Shown: one piece after another, positions 17,377 through 25,701 of the stretch
Layout: each line of letters begins with the position of its first letter
How positions within the stretch are numbered: the first letter of the stretch is position 1
NCBI GenBank assembly: GCA_944325505.1
Contig: CALVAJ010000004.1
Coordinates: forward strand, 49,162-113,161
Origin: an uncultured Bacteroidales bacterium
GTDB taxonomy: Bacteria; Bacteroidota; Bacteroidia; Bacteroidales; UBA932
Direction of reading: 5' to 3'
DNA: 64,000 nt
Program-made: the position numbers and the translations under genes
Notes under the pieces: generated by a model
The model's input: only the letters and a program-made list of their open reading frames with translations
Databases searched by the model: none
Told to the model about the DNA's origin: nothing

Positions 17377-18036
17377 ATGAAGGAAATCATAAACCATACG
17401 CTTTTTACGATAGGAGGCGATACGCCGGTCCTGCTGATAGACCTGGTAACGTCTATATTGGGGCTGACTTGCGTATTCCTCGCCGGAAGAAACAGCAAAT
17501 ACAATTTCTGGGTCGGATATCTGTACACTTTCGCCCTGTTTCTCATGTTCTGGAACAAGAATCTGTACGCCAGCCTGATACTCCAGCCGATATCATTGGG
17601 AATAAACATATTGGGGCATTACCGCTGGACCCATCCGAAGAAAGAGGAAGAGAGTTCCGCCGACCATAGTGCGCTGAAGGTATCCATGCTCAGCTGGCCG
17701 CAGAGAATTGCCGCCGTTGTTTCCGTATTCATTCTTGCAGGCGTATGGGGGTGGCTGCTCAGCCGGCTCGGGAACAGCTGGTTTCCGGGGGCTTTCCCGT
17801 CTGACCCGATACCGTATCTGGATGCCTGCGTGACAGTGCTGATACTCGTGGCACAGTTCCTTTCCGCTCTCAAGAAATGGGATTGCTGGATAGCCTGGCT
17901 GCTGGTCAATGTGACTCAGATGGCCCTGCATATATCCGTAGGGCATGTGTTCATGCCGATTGTCTCGGGCCTGTACCTGATAAACGGGGTCGCTTCCCTG
18001 TACGGCTGGTACAGACTTTATAGAAAAGCGGCATAA
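17377..18036 (+). CDS. pnuC: PnuC-like nicotinamide riboside transporter
   Basis: 219 residues, with six or seven membrane segments. SILGLTCVFLAGRNSKYNFWVGYL and the later KKWDCWIAWLLVNV with GLYLINGVASLYGWYRLYR match the PnuC family, which carries nicotinamide riboside or related vitamin nucleosides by facilitated diffusion (PnuT, PnuX and PnuN relatives carry other vitamins). It lies only four bases after sufB and 33 before sufC, so it is embedded in the suf operon, an uncommon placement. The ligand is unproven. Confidence 0.88.
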   Translation: MKEIINHTLFTIGGDTPVLLIDLVTSILGLTCVFLAGRNSKYNFWVGYLYTFALFLMFWNKNLYASLILQPISLGINILGHYRWTHPKKEEESSADHSALKVSMLSWPQRIAAVVSVFILAGVWGWLLSRLGNSWFPGAFPSDPIPYLDACVTVLILVAQFLSALKKWDCWIAWLLVNVTQMALHISVGHVFMPIVSGLYLINGVASLYGWYRLYRKAA

Positions 18037-18069
18037 CAAATTGAAATATAATAAATTAAAATTAACAAT

Positions 18070-18825
18070 ATGTCAGAAAGCAATATTCTGTTGAAAATCG
18101 AAGGCCTCCATGCCCGTGTAGAGGACAAGGAAATCCTCAAAGGCGTTGACCTCACCATAAGGAAAGGCGAAATCCATGCCGTGATGGGGCCCAACGGGGC
18201 CGGAAAGAGTACGCTTTCAGCCGTGCTTGCCGGCAAGCCGAATTTCACGGTTACTGAGGGGGCTGTGACTTTCATGGGGAAGGATCTGCTGAAGATGACG
18301 CCTGAGGAGCGCTCCTGGGCCGGAATTTTCCTGTCTTTCCAGTATCCTGTGGAAATTCCGGGGGTCACTATTACCAGTTTTATGAAAACGGCGGTCAATG
18401 CCCGCCGTCAGTCCGAAGGGAAAGAGTCTTTGAAAGCAGGGGAGTTCCTTAAACTTATGAAAGAGAAGATGGCTTTCGTACAGATGAAGCCGGAGTTTTC
18501 GAAACGAGAAGTCAATGTCGGTTTTTCAGGCGGAGAGAAAAAGCGTAACGAGATTTTCCAGATGGCAATGCTTGATCCCGTACTTTCGATTCTTGACGAA
18601 ACCGACAGCGGACTGGATGTGGATGCGCTCAGAATAGTGGCCAATGGCGTGAATGCCCTGCATACGCCTGAAAAATCGGCGATAATAATAACTCACTATC
18701 AGAGACTTCTGGAATATATCGTTCCTGACGTGGTGCATGTCCTGAAAAACGGCAGGATAGTCAGGACTGCAGGAAAGGAACTTGTGGCCGAAATAGAGGA
18801 AAAAGGTTATGACAGCATCAACTGA
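18070..18825 (+). CDS. sufC: Fe-S cluster assembly ATPase SufC
   Basis: 251 residues, normal for SufC. Walker [10 protein letters not shown] is at 40-48, the ABC signature appears as [15 protein letters not shown] and Walker B as [12 protein letters not shown], followed by the H-loop in [10 protein letters not shown]. SufC powers the SufBCD scaffold. The KKRNE signature is characteristic of SufC rather than of transport ABC proteins. It overlaps sufD by 17 bases. Confidence 0.95.
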   Translation: MSESNILLKIEGLHARVEDKEILKGVDLTIRKGEIHAVMGPNGAGKSTLSAVLAGKPNFTVTEGAVTFMGKDLLKMTPEERSWAGIFLSFQYPVEIPGVTITSFMKTAVNARRQSEGKESLKAGEFLKLMKEKMAFVQMKPEFSKREVNVGFSGGEKKRNEIFQMAMLDPVLSILDETDSGLDVDALRIVANGVNALHTPEKSAIIITHYQRLLEYIVPDVVHVLKNGRIVRTAGKELVAEIEEKGYDSIN

Positions 18826-19507
18826 CAGCATAATGCATGAAATGCCTGTGACAGCCGTCGCTGCCGGAGAAAGCCTGAACCGCTCCATAGTCATCGGCAG
18901 GGAGGATCCGGGAGACTGCCTCCTGCATGTAGTCATGGCTGCGGATTCTCACCTGGATCTGTCGGTTATAGTCCTTCCCGGGGCGAGCAGCAGGGTGAAT
19001 CTTCGGGTGGACATGGAGGGACCTGGAGCAGAGGCGTATATTTCAGGAATTTATCTTTGTCCCGGTGCAGAAGAGGTCAGTATCCGTACCGATGTCAACC
19101 ATAAGGTCCCTCATTGCGTCTCAAGGCAGCTCTTTAAAGGAATTGCCGGCGGGACCGCAAAGACTGATTTTTACGGAAAGATAGTCGTGGCTCAGGATGC
19201 CCAGAAGACCGAAGCATACCAGGAGAACCACAATCTTCTGATTTCCGACTCTGCCAGGATGGATACCAGGCCCCAGCTGGAAATATATGCGGATGACGTG
19301 AAGTGCTCCCACGGCGCTACTGTCGGACGACTGAATGAGGATGAGCAGTTCTATATGCGCTCCCGCGGTATCCCGGAGAGTGAGGCAATGACGCTCCAGA
19401 TGCTTTCATTCATATCACCCGTAATCGGCCATATACCTGACATCCAGACAAGAGAGAATGTTTCCAGGATAGCGGAACAGGCTATAAGGTCATTTCGGGA
19501 AGTATAA
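18809..19507 (+). CDS. sufD: short SufD-like Fe-S assembly protein
   Basis: 232 residues, about half the usual 420-445 of SufD. Recognisable SufBD-core pieces are [86 protein letters not shown] and the C-terminal IRSF. The histidine in CSHGATVG, involved in cluster binding in characterised SufD, is present. The N-terminal helical region is absent and cannot be hidden upstream because the gene begins inside sufC, so this is a compact form rather than a frameshift. No sufS or sufE/U follows; ispE does. Confidence 0.85.
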   Translation: MTASTDSIMHEMPVTAVAAGESLNRSIVIGREDPGDCLLHVVMAADSHLDLSVIVLPGASSRVNLRVDMEGPGAEAYISGIYLCPGAEEVSIRTDVNHKVPHCVSRQLFKGIAGGTAKTDFYGKIVVAQDAQKTEAYQENHNLLISDSARMDTRPQLEIYADDVKCSHGATVGRLNEDEQFYMRSRGIPESEAMTLQMLSFISPVIGHIPDIQTRENVSRIAEQAIRSFREV

Positions 19508-19533
19508 AGAACATCCGACTCCAGGCAGATACC

Positions 19534-20487
19534 ATGATAACCTGTCCAAATGTCAAAATAAACCTCGGGCTGAATGTCTTGCGTAAACGGCCCGACGGAT
19601 ATCATGATCTCGAAACCCTGTTCCTTCCGTATTACGGGATCCATGATGTGCTTGAAATAGTGGATGGAGACGATTACAGCAGGACGTCATCCGGACTCTT
19701 TTCCCGGTACGGGACCGGAGGCGGGCTTTCCCGGCAGTACTCTCCTGCGGCACAGCTTGCGCAGGCTGTTTCATCTGACGGCAAGGTGATGATTACCATA
19801 GCCAGGGAAGAAGGGGTCGGCTGGGATCCGGCCGATGATCTGTGTGTCAGGGCCTATGCCGCACTGGACGCCGATTTCGGTCTTCCTCCTGTCAAGATAT
19901 TTCTTGAGAAGCTTTCTCCGGTGGGTGCCGGACTCGGCGGAGGTTCTTCTGACGCGGCGTTCGCCATAAGGATGCTTAACGGCATGTTTTCATTAGGGCT
20001 CGATGACAGGGGAATGGCCGGATATGCTGCCAGACTCGGAAGCGACTGCGCTTTCTTCATTTATAACAGGCCGATGATAGGGGAAGGAAGGGGAGAGATG
20101 CTTTCGGAGTACAGCTTTGACAATATCGCTATACATGGCATTGCCCCTGATGACGGGACGGAAGCTGTCCGCCCGGGGCCGGGCTCCGGCACGAATGCCC
20201 TCATGGAGGAATACGAACTGAAAGTGGCCGTTCCGGAAGGGATAGCGGTCTCTACCGCAGACGCATACCGCGGAGTCGTGCCGGCGGTTCCGGAAATACC
20301 ATTGAGAGATATCCTTGCCATGCCGGTCTCCAGTTGGAAAGAATATCTGAAGAATGATTTTGAAAAGACAGTCTTTGCCAGATATCCGCGGCTTGAAGCC
20401 ATGAAGCTTTCCCTTTACGACTCAGGTGCCGTCTATGCTTCGATGTCAGGCAGCGGCTCCGCACTTTTTGGCATTTACCGGAAATAG
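19534..20487 (+). CDS. ispE: 4-diphosphocytidyl-2-C-methyl-D-erythritol kinase
   Basis: 317 residues. GHMP-kinase signatures: CPNVKINLGLNVLRKRPDGYHDLETLF-type N-terminus, the ATP loop SPVGAGLGGGSSDAAF (about 128-143) and the C-terminal SGSGSALFGIY. It phosphorylates CDP-methylerythritol in the non-mevalonate isoprenoid pathway. It is the last gene of the suf run, 26 bases after sufD; the pathway depends on the Fe-S enzymes IspG and IspH, which may explain the linkage. A clear intrinsic terminator follows. Confidence 0.93.
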   Translation: MITCPNVKINLGLNVLRKRPDGYHDLETLFLPYYGIHDVLEIVDGDDYSRTSSGLFSRYGTGGGLSRQYSPAAQLAQAVSSDGKVMITIAREEGVGWDPADDLCVRAYAALDADFGLPPVKIFLEKLSPVGAGLGGGSSDAAFAIRMLNGMFSLGLDDRGMAGYAARLGSDCAFFIYNRPMIGEGRGEMLSEYSFDNIAIHGIAPDDGTEAVRPGPGSGTNALMEEYELKVAVPEGIAVSTADAYRGVVPAVPEIPLRDILAMPVSSWKEYLKNDFEKTVFARYPRLEAMKLSLYDSGAVYASMSGSGSALFGIYRK

Positions 20488-20515
20488 TACCTGAAAATAT
20501 AGTCAACCTTCGTTT

Positions 20516-20549
20516 CCTCGCGACAGACAGGCTGCAGCGAGGTTTTTTT
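20516..20549 (+). terminator. intrinsic terminator of the suf-ispE operon
   Basis: CCTCGC (20516-20521) pairs with GCGAGG (20537-20542) around a 15-base loop, followed by seven T residues. A second A/T-rich hairpin, TGTTTTTTC (20561-20569) with GAAAAAACA (20585-20593), lies just beyond it. Confidence 0.75.
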
Positions 20550-20705
20550 CTTTTTCTTAATGTTTTTTCCGAATTTTTATAAAAGAAAAAACATCAGGAT
20601 TCGTAAAACTGTGGCGAAGTTCCGGTATCTGAGGCAAGATATTTCCGGAGGTTTTCTTTTATGTTTTCCTTTGCGCCGTGAAATTCTTTAAAACTCAGAA
20701 TCGTT

Positions 20706-21923
20706 ATGAAAGCTAAGAATGTGGCGCGGACAGCACTTGAACTGCTGGCAATGGGAGCAGGCGCCGTCGTATGTACTATGTGCGGAAAGGATACCGTAAA
20801 TCCGGAGGAAGCGGGCCAGGGCCCTTTGCCTCCGTCCCGTGCGGATACGTTGTATGTTACGGGAGTAGAATATCCCGCGGGTTATGACTGGGTGAAGGAT
20901 CAGGAGTACGGGACCGTATCCTGCCGCATTTTCCTGGAGAAGGAAGGCAGGAGAATAGTGGAAGTCCCAGTAGGGTATTCGTATGAAACCGCCTCCGATC
21001 CGGATATGCACAGATGTGTAAAGGGTCATCTGTATACTGATTATTCGTCTGATACGGAGACCGTCATCAAGAAGGACGGGGCAGTGCTGTTCCGATATCC
21101 CGGCAGGGAAATGATATCGGACTTCCTTGTGTCGGAAGACAATGATGTGTATACGTTGGGACAGCCCCGTTCGGGCTCCGGCGGTTTTGCCTTCAGGAAA
21201 AACGGACAGGCTCTGGTAGAAGAAGTTTCCGGAAATGCCGTATCCGGCATAAAGGAAGAAGACGGACATATCTATCTGCTTTACAAGACAGTGGACGGTG
21301 AAGGGAGGAAAGGCTACTGTCTGTACGATAACGGCGGGATTACCCCGATTTCCGGTGTTTCCGCCAATGAGGATATCCTCCATGCGGTTATATCCGGAGG
21401 CAAGCCGGTCTATGCGGTCAGCCAGGCTGGCAGCAGCACCCCGCTTTCAGGGTATATTTTCCGTGACGGGAACCGTTATGCCATCGAGACGGGTGATTAC
21501 GGGATTCCGGTGTACTGCAGGATACTTGACGGAGGCAGCGGTCTTTTCCTTTCGGGAGTCTGCCGCGACATTGTAAGCGGTGAACACACCTATGCAGTAT
21601 GGAACGCGGAAGGCAAGCTCATGTATTCGTTCTCTCCGGGTGCCGTTCCGTACTATTCATTTGCCGACGGGGGCAATGTCTATGATTTCTTTGCTTCTGA
21701 AAGCATTTTCGACGAGATGTCCTGCTACAGGAACGGGCAGCTGCTGTATTCATACGGGCGGAACCAGACTGTATACGGCAACAGTCCGGCCGCTGTGTGC
21801 CGTGGCGGCCTGTACTTTATCTTTTCTGACAGGACAGGGCAGAGAGTGCCGTATATGGCTGCGGAAAATAAGATTAAGAGCTATGGATTCAATGGCTTCT
21901 TTTCCGGCGTATCCGCATGGTAG
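20706..21923 (+). CDS. exported beta-rich protein of unknown function
   Basis: 405 residues. The N-terminus has a hydrophobic stretch ending VVCTMCGKD; Cys26 could be a lipid-attachment site, though the lipobox is atypical. The rest consists of repeated short strands with YxxG and DG turns (VLFRYPGREM, IYLLYKTVDGEG, YCLYDNGGI, GYIFRDGNRYA, MYSFSPG, LLYSYGRNQ, LYFIFSDRTG), a pattern of roughly 40-50 residues that suggests a beta-propeller. It stands alone between the ispE terminator and the convergent tsaE gene (gap six bases). I do not recognise a named family. Confidence 0.7.
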   Translation: MKAKNVARTALELLAMGAGAVVCTMCGKDTVNPEEAGQGPLPPSRADTLYVTGVEYPAGYDWVKDQEYGTVSCRIFLEKEGRRIVEVPVGYSYETASDPDMHRCVKGHLYTDYSSDTETVIKKDGAVLFRYPGREMISDFLVSEDNDVYTLGQPRSGSGGFAFRKNGQALVEEVSGNAVSGIKEEDGHIYLLYKTVDGEGRKGYCLYDNGGITPISGVSANEDILHAVISGGKPVYAVSQAGSSTPLSGYIFRDGNRYAIETGDYGIPVYCRILDGGSGLFLSGVCRDIVSGEHTYAVWNAEGKLMYSFSPGAVPYYSFADGGNVYDFFASESIFDEMSCYRNGQLLYSYGRNQTVYGNSPAAVCRGGLYFIFSDRTGQRVPYMAAENKIKSYGFNGFFSGVSAW

Positions 21924-21929
21924 GCCGGG

Positions 21930-22355
21930 CTATTCTTCCCACCAGACAGTACGGGACAGATCGGGATTGACCTGTATATGGACATGGAGCGTTTCTTCCG
22001 GAAGCATCTCCTCCACATTTTCCGGCCATTCCATCAGGCACAGGTTCCCGCTGTAGAGATAGTCTTCCAGACCGATGTCCGCTGCTTCGGAAAGCCTGTT
22101 TATGCGGTAAAAGTCGAAATGGTAGACGGTCTGCCCGTCGGAAGCGACATATTCGTTTATTATCGTGAACGTAGGGGAGCAGACGGGGTCGGTTACTCCA
22201 AGACGCCTGCACAGCGCCGTAGTGAATGTCGTCTTGCCTGCACCCATTGGCGCGTAGAAGGCTATCAGCTTATGCCCGGCTGTCTTTTCAAGAAAAACCT
22301 CAGCGGCCCTGTCCAGGTCGCCGAGGTTGTCGATATGTATTTCTGTCCGTTGCAT
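21930..22355 (-). CDS. tsaE: tRNA threonylcarbamoyladenosine biosynthesis ATPase TsaE
   Basis: 141 residues, the usual TsaE size. The P-loop lies in FYAPMGAGKTTF (about 33-44), followed by CSPTFTIINEY and the FDFYRI motif, all diagnostic. TsaE works with TsaB and TsaD in forming t6A37 on ANN-decoding tRNAs. It is the last gene of the minus-strand run ROK kinase-manA-tsaE, 14 bases after manA. C-terminal WPENVEEMLP matches family members. Confidence 0.92.
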   Translation of the reverse strand: MQRTEIHIDNLGDLDRAAEVFLEKTAGHKLIAFYAPMGAGKTTFTTALCRRLGVTDPVCSPTFTIINEYVASDGQTVYHFDFYRINRLSEAADIGLEDYLYSGNLCLMEWPENVEEMLPEETLHVHIQVNPDLSRTVWWEE

Positions 22356-22369
22356 TGTAGTGACGGCCG

Positions 22370-23347
22370 TTATCTTACGTAGCTGGTGAGAAGTTGTATG
22401 CCGGACTCGCCGGGGGTGAATGTCACACCTGAACAGTCTGCCGGGACAAGTACGGTTTCGCCCTGGTTCAGGCTGACCTCATTCCCGTCCGAATCGGTGA
22501 GCTTTCCGTTTCCTGCGATGCATATTACCGCAAGGAATGAATCCAGTTCCTTGAGATCCCTGCAGAACGGTTTGTCCAGGTCGTAGAGGGATGTGGTAAA
22601 ATAGCTGCAGTCCACAAGCACATTCTCCATGTTCTTTACTTTTGTGTAGGATGTCCTGTAGTCCGGATATACGGTGTAGTCGATAGCGGCCTTGGCCAGT
22701 TCGGTATGGAGTTCGCGCGGCTTCCCGTCGAGCCCGAGCCTGCCGAAATCGTATATCCTGTAAGTGATGTCCGATGTCTGCTGGATTTCCGCGATGAAGG
22801 AACCTGACCCTATACTGTGGATACGGCCTGCAGGGAGGAAGAATACATCGCCCGGTGCTATCTTATAGTCATGGAGCACGTCCGTAATGGTATGGTCGTT
22901 CACTTTCCTCTCGTATTCTTCGGGTGTGATTTCCCTGGTCAGGCCTGACATGAGATGGGCGTCCTTGTCGGCTTCCACTACGTACCACATTTCCGTCTTG
23001 CCTTTTGAGCCGTTGTGCCTTTCTGCCGCAAGCCTGTCATCAGGGTGTACCTGTATGGAGAGATCCTGCTTTGCATCGATGAACTTGATCAGAAGAGGGA
23101 ACTGGTCGCCTGTCCTGTCATAGTTCTTCTCTCCGATAAGCCTGCCCTTGTACTCGTGTACGAGTTCGGTGATGGTTTTCCCGGCGAATTCCCCGTTCGC
23201 CACTACCGACTCGTTCCCTTTTACCCCTGAAAGCTCCCAGCTTTCTCCGATATTGTGCTGGTCAGTGGCTACACCTTTGAACGGAGCTATTTTCTCCCCG
23301 CCCCAGACGAGGGTCTTGAATATTGGTTTGAATTTAAGAGGGTACAT
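22370..23347 (-). CDS. manA: class I mannose-6-phosphate isomerase
   Basis: 325 residues. It begins LKFKPIFKTLVWGG, and contains the zinc-binding QVHPDD, KTEMWYVVEAD, then FFLPAGRIHSIGSGSFIAEIQQ with the second His and Glu metal ligands, and DITYRIYDFGR. The enzyme interconverts mannose 6-phosphate and fructose 6-phosphate. It is 15 bases downstream of the ROK kinase, so the pair probably phosphorylates and isomerises hexoses together. Cupin-type C-terminal domain is complete. Confidence 0.9.
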   Translation of the reverse strand: MYPLKFKPIFKTLVWGGEKIAPFKGVATDQHNIGESWELSGVKGNESVVANGEFAGKTITELVHEYKGRLIGEKNYDRTGDQFPLLIKFIDAKQDLSIQVHPDDRLAAERHNGSKGKTEMWYVVEADKDAHLMSGLTREITPEEYERKVNDHTITDVLHDYKIAPGDVFFLPAGRIHSIGSGSFIAEIQQTSDITYRIYDFGRLGLDGKPRELHTELAKAAIDYTVYPDYRTSYTKVKNMENVLVDCSYFTTSLYDLDKPFCRDLKELDSFLAVICIAGNGKLTDSDGNEVSLNQGETVLVPADCSGVTFTPGESGIQLLTSYVR

Positions 23348-23362
23348 ATTACTGTATTTTGA

Positions 23363-24481
23363 TTATTTGTTCCTGTCCATCTGGTTGAGGGCGAACGTGT
23401 AGGCCCCCAGTGAGATGGCTTTGCTCGCGCCGAGTCTGGAGATTGCCACTCCGATGCGTTTCTGCGGATCATAGGTCACCTCCCTGTCGCTTCCGTAGAC
23501 TTTGATTTTCCTCTGGTCGCCTTTGATGAATTCCTCGAATTCGTTTTCATTGTCCAGGTCGTAGACTTTCATCTGTACCCTGTCCAGCTCGTCACCGGCC
23601 AGAGTGTGCATCTTGCTTCTGAGCGTTTCAAGCAGACCGGGCATGATATATTTCCTGGCGGCAGTGATTCCTCCGCCTATTACGATGAGCCCATCGATAA
23701 GCGTTACCGCTGTCGCCATGGCGTCTCCGGCCACCCTTCCCATCGTGTCGAAAGCCTTTTTCGCAGCCTCGCGGTCTCCTTCTCTGGTGCCCTCCGCTAT
23801 ATCGAAAATGTCTTTCGGCTCAAGGTCGCCGCTGTCATCTCCGCTGAGCTGTCTGTATATTCTTTTGACTGCCCTTATGGACGCCCCGTCTTCGACGATT
23901 ATGCCGTGGTTGTCGGCATGGGGCAGGCAGAAAGTCTCCACGCATGAGTTGTCCCCCCGGTTGAGCTCTCCGTTTATGACGGTCCCTATGCCGAGTCCGG
24001 TGCCGAACGTGTAGCCGATGAGGTTTTTGTATCTTTTTGACGAGCCGGCCGCCTCGAGTCTGGCATTGACCTCGGGGAGCAGCCCGTTAAGCGCCTCGCC
24101 GTAGGCGTAGAGGTCACCGTCGTTGTTGATGTAGACAGGGATTCCGAACACATCGTTCAGATACGGACCGAGCGCCACTCCGTCCCTGAAAGAAGGGAAG
24201 TTCGGGAGGTAGCCCCCTATGATACCGTTCGGATAGTCGGCCGGACCCGGGAACGCGAAACTGATTGCCGAAGGCTGTTCGTTTCCTTCCAGGAGTTTCC
24301 GTACCACTGTCTTGAAGCCTGTGACCATTGTCCCCAGACAGAGGTCGAGATCGGCTGCGTTTGACGGCAGAGTGATAGGGTCAACGATGAATTTTCCTCC
24401 TTTCATTGCGCTGAAGACCATATTTGTGCCTCCTGCGTCCAGTGTCAGGACAATGCGCGGGTCATTGGTATATTTTGCCAT
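23363..24481 (-). CDS. ROK family hexokinase/glucokinase-like kinase
   Basis: 372 residues from the chosen start. TLDAGGTNMVFSAM is the phosphate-1 loop, FAFPGPADYPNG follows, YINNDGDLYAYGE holds the catalytic Asp, and IGYTFGTGLGIGTVING and DGLIVIGGGI complete the ASKHA fold. The sequence VETFCLPHADNHGIIVEDGASIRA replaces the usual ROK zinc-site region, as in Bacteroidota hexokinases. Probable role: ATP-dependent phosphorylation of glucose or mannose, feeding ManA. The frame is open to 24565, but the TATCTTTG box at 24512-24519 places transcription start downstream, so MAKYTNDP at 24481 is preferred. Confidence 0.85.
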   Translation of the reverse strand: MAKYTNDPRIVLTLDAGGTNMVFSAMKGGKFIVDPITLPSNAADLDLCLGTMVTGFKTVVRKLLEGNEQPSAISFAFPGPADYPNGIIGGYLPNFPSFRDGVALGPYLNDVFGIPVYINNDGDLYAYGEALNGLLPEVNARLEAAGSSKRYKNLIGYTFGTGLGIGTVINGELNRGDNSCVETFCLPHADNHGIIVEDGASIRAVKRIYRQLSGDDSGDLEPKDIFDIAEGTREGDREAAKKAFDTMGRVAGDAMATAVTLIDGLIVIGGGITAARKYIMPGLLETLRSKMHTLAGDELDRVQMKVYDLDNENEFEEFIKGDQRKIKVYGSDREVTYDPQKRIGVAISRLGASKAISLGAYTFALNQMDRNK

Positions 24482-24511
24482 TTCTTTTATTTTGATTTCT
24501 GAACAATCCCA

Positions 24512-24597
24512 CAAAGATACTAAATCTTTACTCAATAATTCCATTGGAGTGCAAATCCCCTCCAATTTATTATATTTGCATAATCCTTCGATTATGC
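24512..24597. promoter_or_regulatory. divergent promoter region of the ROK kinase and aroB with two inverted repeats
   Basis: Minus-strand -7 TATCTTTG at 24512-24519 (ROK kinase) and plus-strand TATATTTG at 24571-24578 (aroB). Between them is the inverted repeat ATTGGAG (24543-24549) / CTCCAAT (24560-24566). Overlapping the aroB transcription start is an eight-base perfect hairpin, GCATAATC (24578-24585) / GATTATGC (24590-24597), with loop CTTC. These look like operator or leader structures. Confidence 0.6.
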
Positions 24598-24624
24598 GGC
24601 AGGTTCAGGAAAGCAGACGGAAAG

Positions 24625-25689
24625 ATGGAAGATATATCGATAAGCGCTCGGGGCTCATCCGGAGGACATGTGTTTTTCGGCTCTTCGCCGGCCGGTATCA
24701 GGGAGCATCTGTCAGGGGATGATCCTGTATTTGTCGTTTATGACAGGAACGCCCGGGCACATGCTGCGGAAATCATTTCTGCAATGAAGGCGGAGTCGGA
24801 GCTTGCCCTCGATGTCTCGGAGGATTCCAAGACCGTTTCCACAGTGACGGACATATGCTCCTGGCTGCTCGGAAACGGTGCCGACAGAAATGCCGTGCTG
24901 CTTGCCGTCGGCGGAGGCATCCTTACCGATATGGCCGGTTTTGCCGCGGCAATATACAAAAGGGGGATCAGGGCGGTTTATGTCCCTACGACCCTGCTGT
25001 CGCAGGTCGACGCCTCGGTCGGCGGCAAGACAGGGGTCAATTACCTCGGTTACAAGAATATGCTTGGCGTGATACGGCAGCCCGAGTTTACTTACATATG
25101 TCCCGAAGTGCTGTGGACACTGCCGTATGCCCGTATTCTGGAAGGGGTCTCCGAAATGATCAAGACCTTCATTATCTCGGATAACGGCAATTACCGCAGG
25201 GCGGTCGGACTGTTTTCCCGGATTTGCATGTCTCCGGACAGGGAAGGTTCCCTGAAGTCCGAGGCAGACCGGCTGATGGCCCTTGTGTATGAATCGGTGA
25301 AGGTGAAGGCCGGAATAGTTTCACGTGACCAGTTCGAGCACGGCGAGAGACGGAAACTGAATCTCGGGCATACTTTTGCCCATGCGATTGAATGGTGCAG
25401 CCACAGCATATCGCACGGCCGGGCCGTTTCGGCCGGACTGGTATGCGCGGCAAGGCTCTCCGAGAAGAAAGGTATCTGCGGAAAGGGGCTTGCCGCACGC
25501 CTGTCGGAAGACCTGGCGGGATGCGGGCTCGATACCGTCATGCCTTTCCCGATAGAGATGCTTGAGAAGGCTATGAGGGCGGACAAGAAAGCTGAAGACG
25601 GGAAAGTAGGATTCGTCCTGATCAGGGATATCGGGGATGTGTGTGTATTTCCTATGGAGGTAGGAGAGGCTGTGAAAGCTTTGGAATGA
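24625..25689 (+). CDS. aroB: 3-dehydroquinate synthase
   Basis: 354 residues from the chosen ATG. LAVGGGILTDMAGFAAAIYKRG, VPTTLLSQVDASVGGKTGVNY and LNLGHTFAHAIEWC hold the NAD-binding and zinc-binding residues of AroB. It makes 3-dehydroquinate from DAHP, step two of the shikimate pathway. The frame extends upstream to 24544, before the -7 box at 24571-24578; a GGAAAG just upstream of the ATG at 24625 supports the later start. It leads aroB, aroD-aroA fusion, aroC. Confidence 0.93.
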   Translation: MEDISISARGSSGGHVFFGSSPAGIREHLSGDDPVFVVYDRNARAHAAEIISAMKAESELALDVSEDSKTVSTVTDICSWLLGNGADRNAVLLAVGGGILTDMAGFAAAIYKRGIRAVYVPTTLLSQVDASVGGKTGVNYLGYKNMLGVIRQPEFTYICPEVLWTLPYARILEGVSEMIKTFIISDNGNYRRAVGLFSRICMSPDREGSLKSEADRLMALVYESVKVKAGIVSRDQFEHGERRKLNLGHTFAHAIEWCSHSISHGRAVSAGLVCAARLSEKKGICGKGLAARLSEDLAGCGLDTVMPFPIEMLEKAMRADKKAEDGKVGFVLIRDIGDVCVFPMEVGEAVKALE

Positions 25690-25701
25690 TTGTCAGAATA
25701 T

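Noticed and set aside
18809-19507. Frameshifted or truncated full-length sufD
   Set aside because: The reading frame begins within sufC and is continuous, and the preceding frames hold no SufD N-terminal sequence; a compact gene is the simpler reading.
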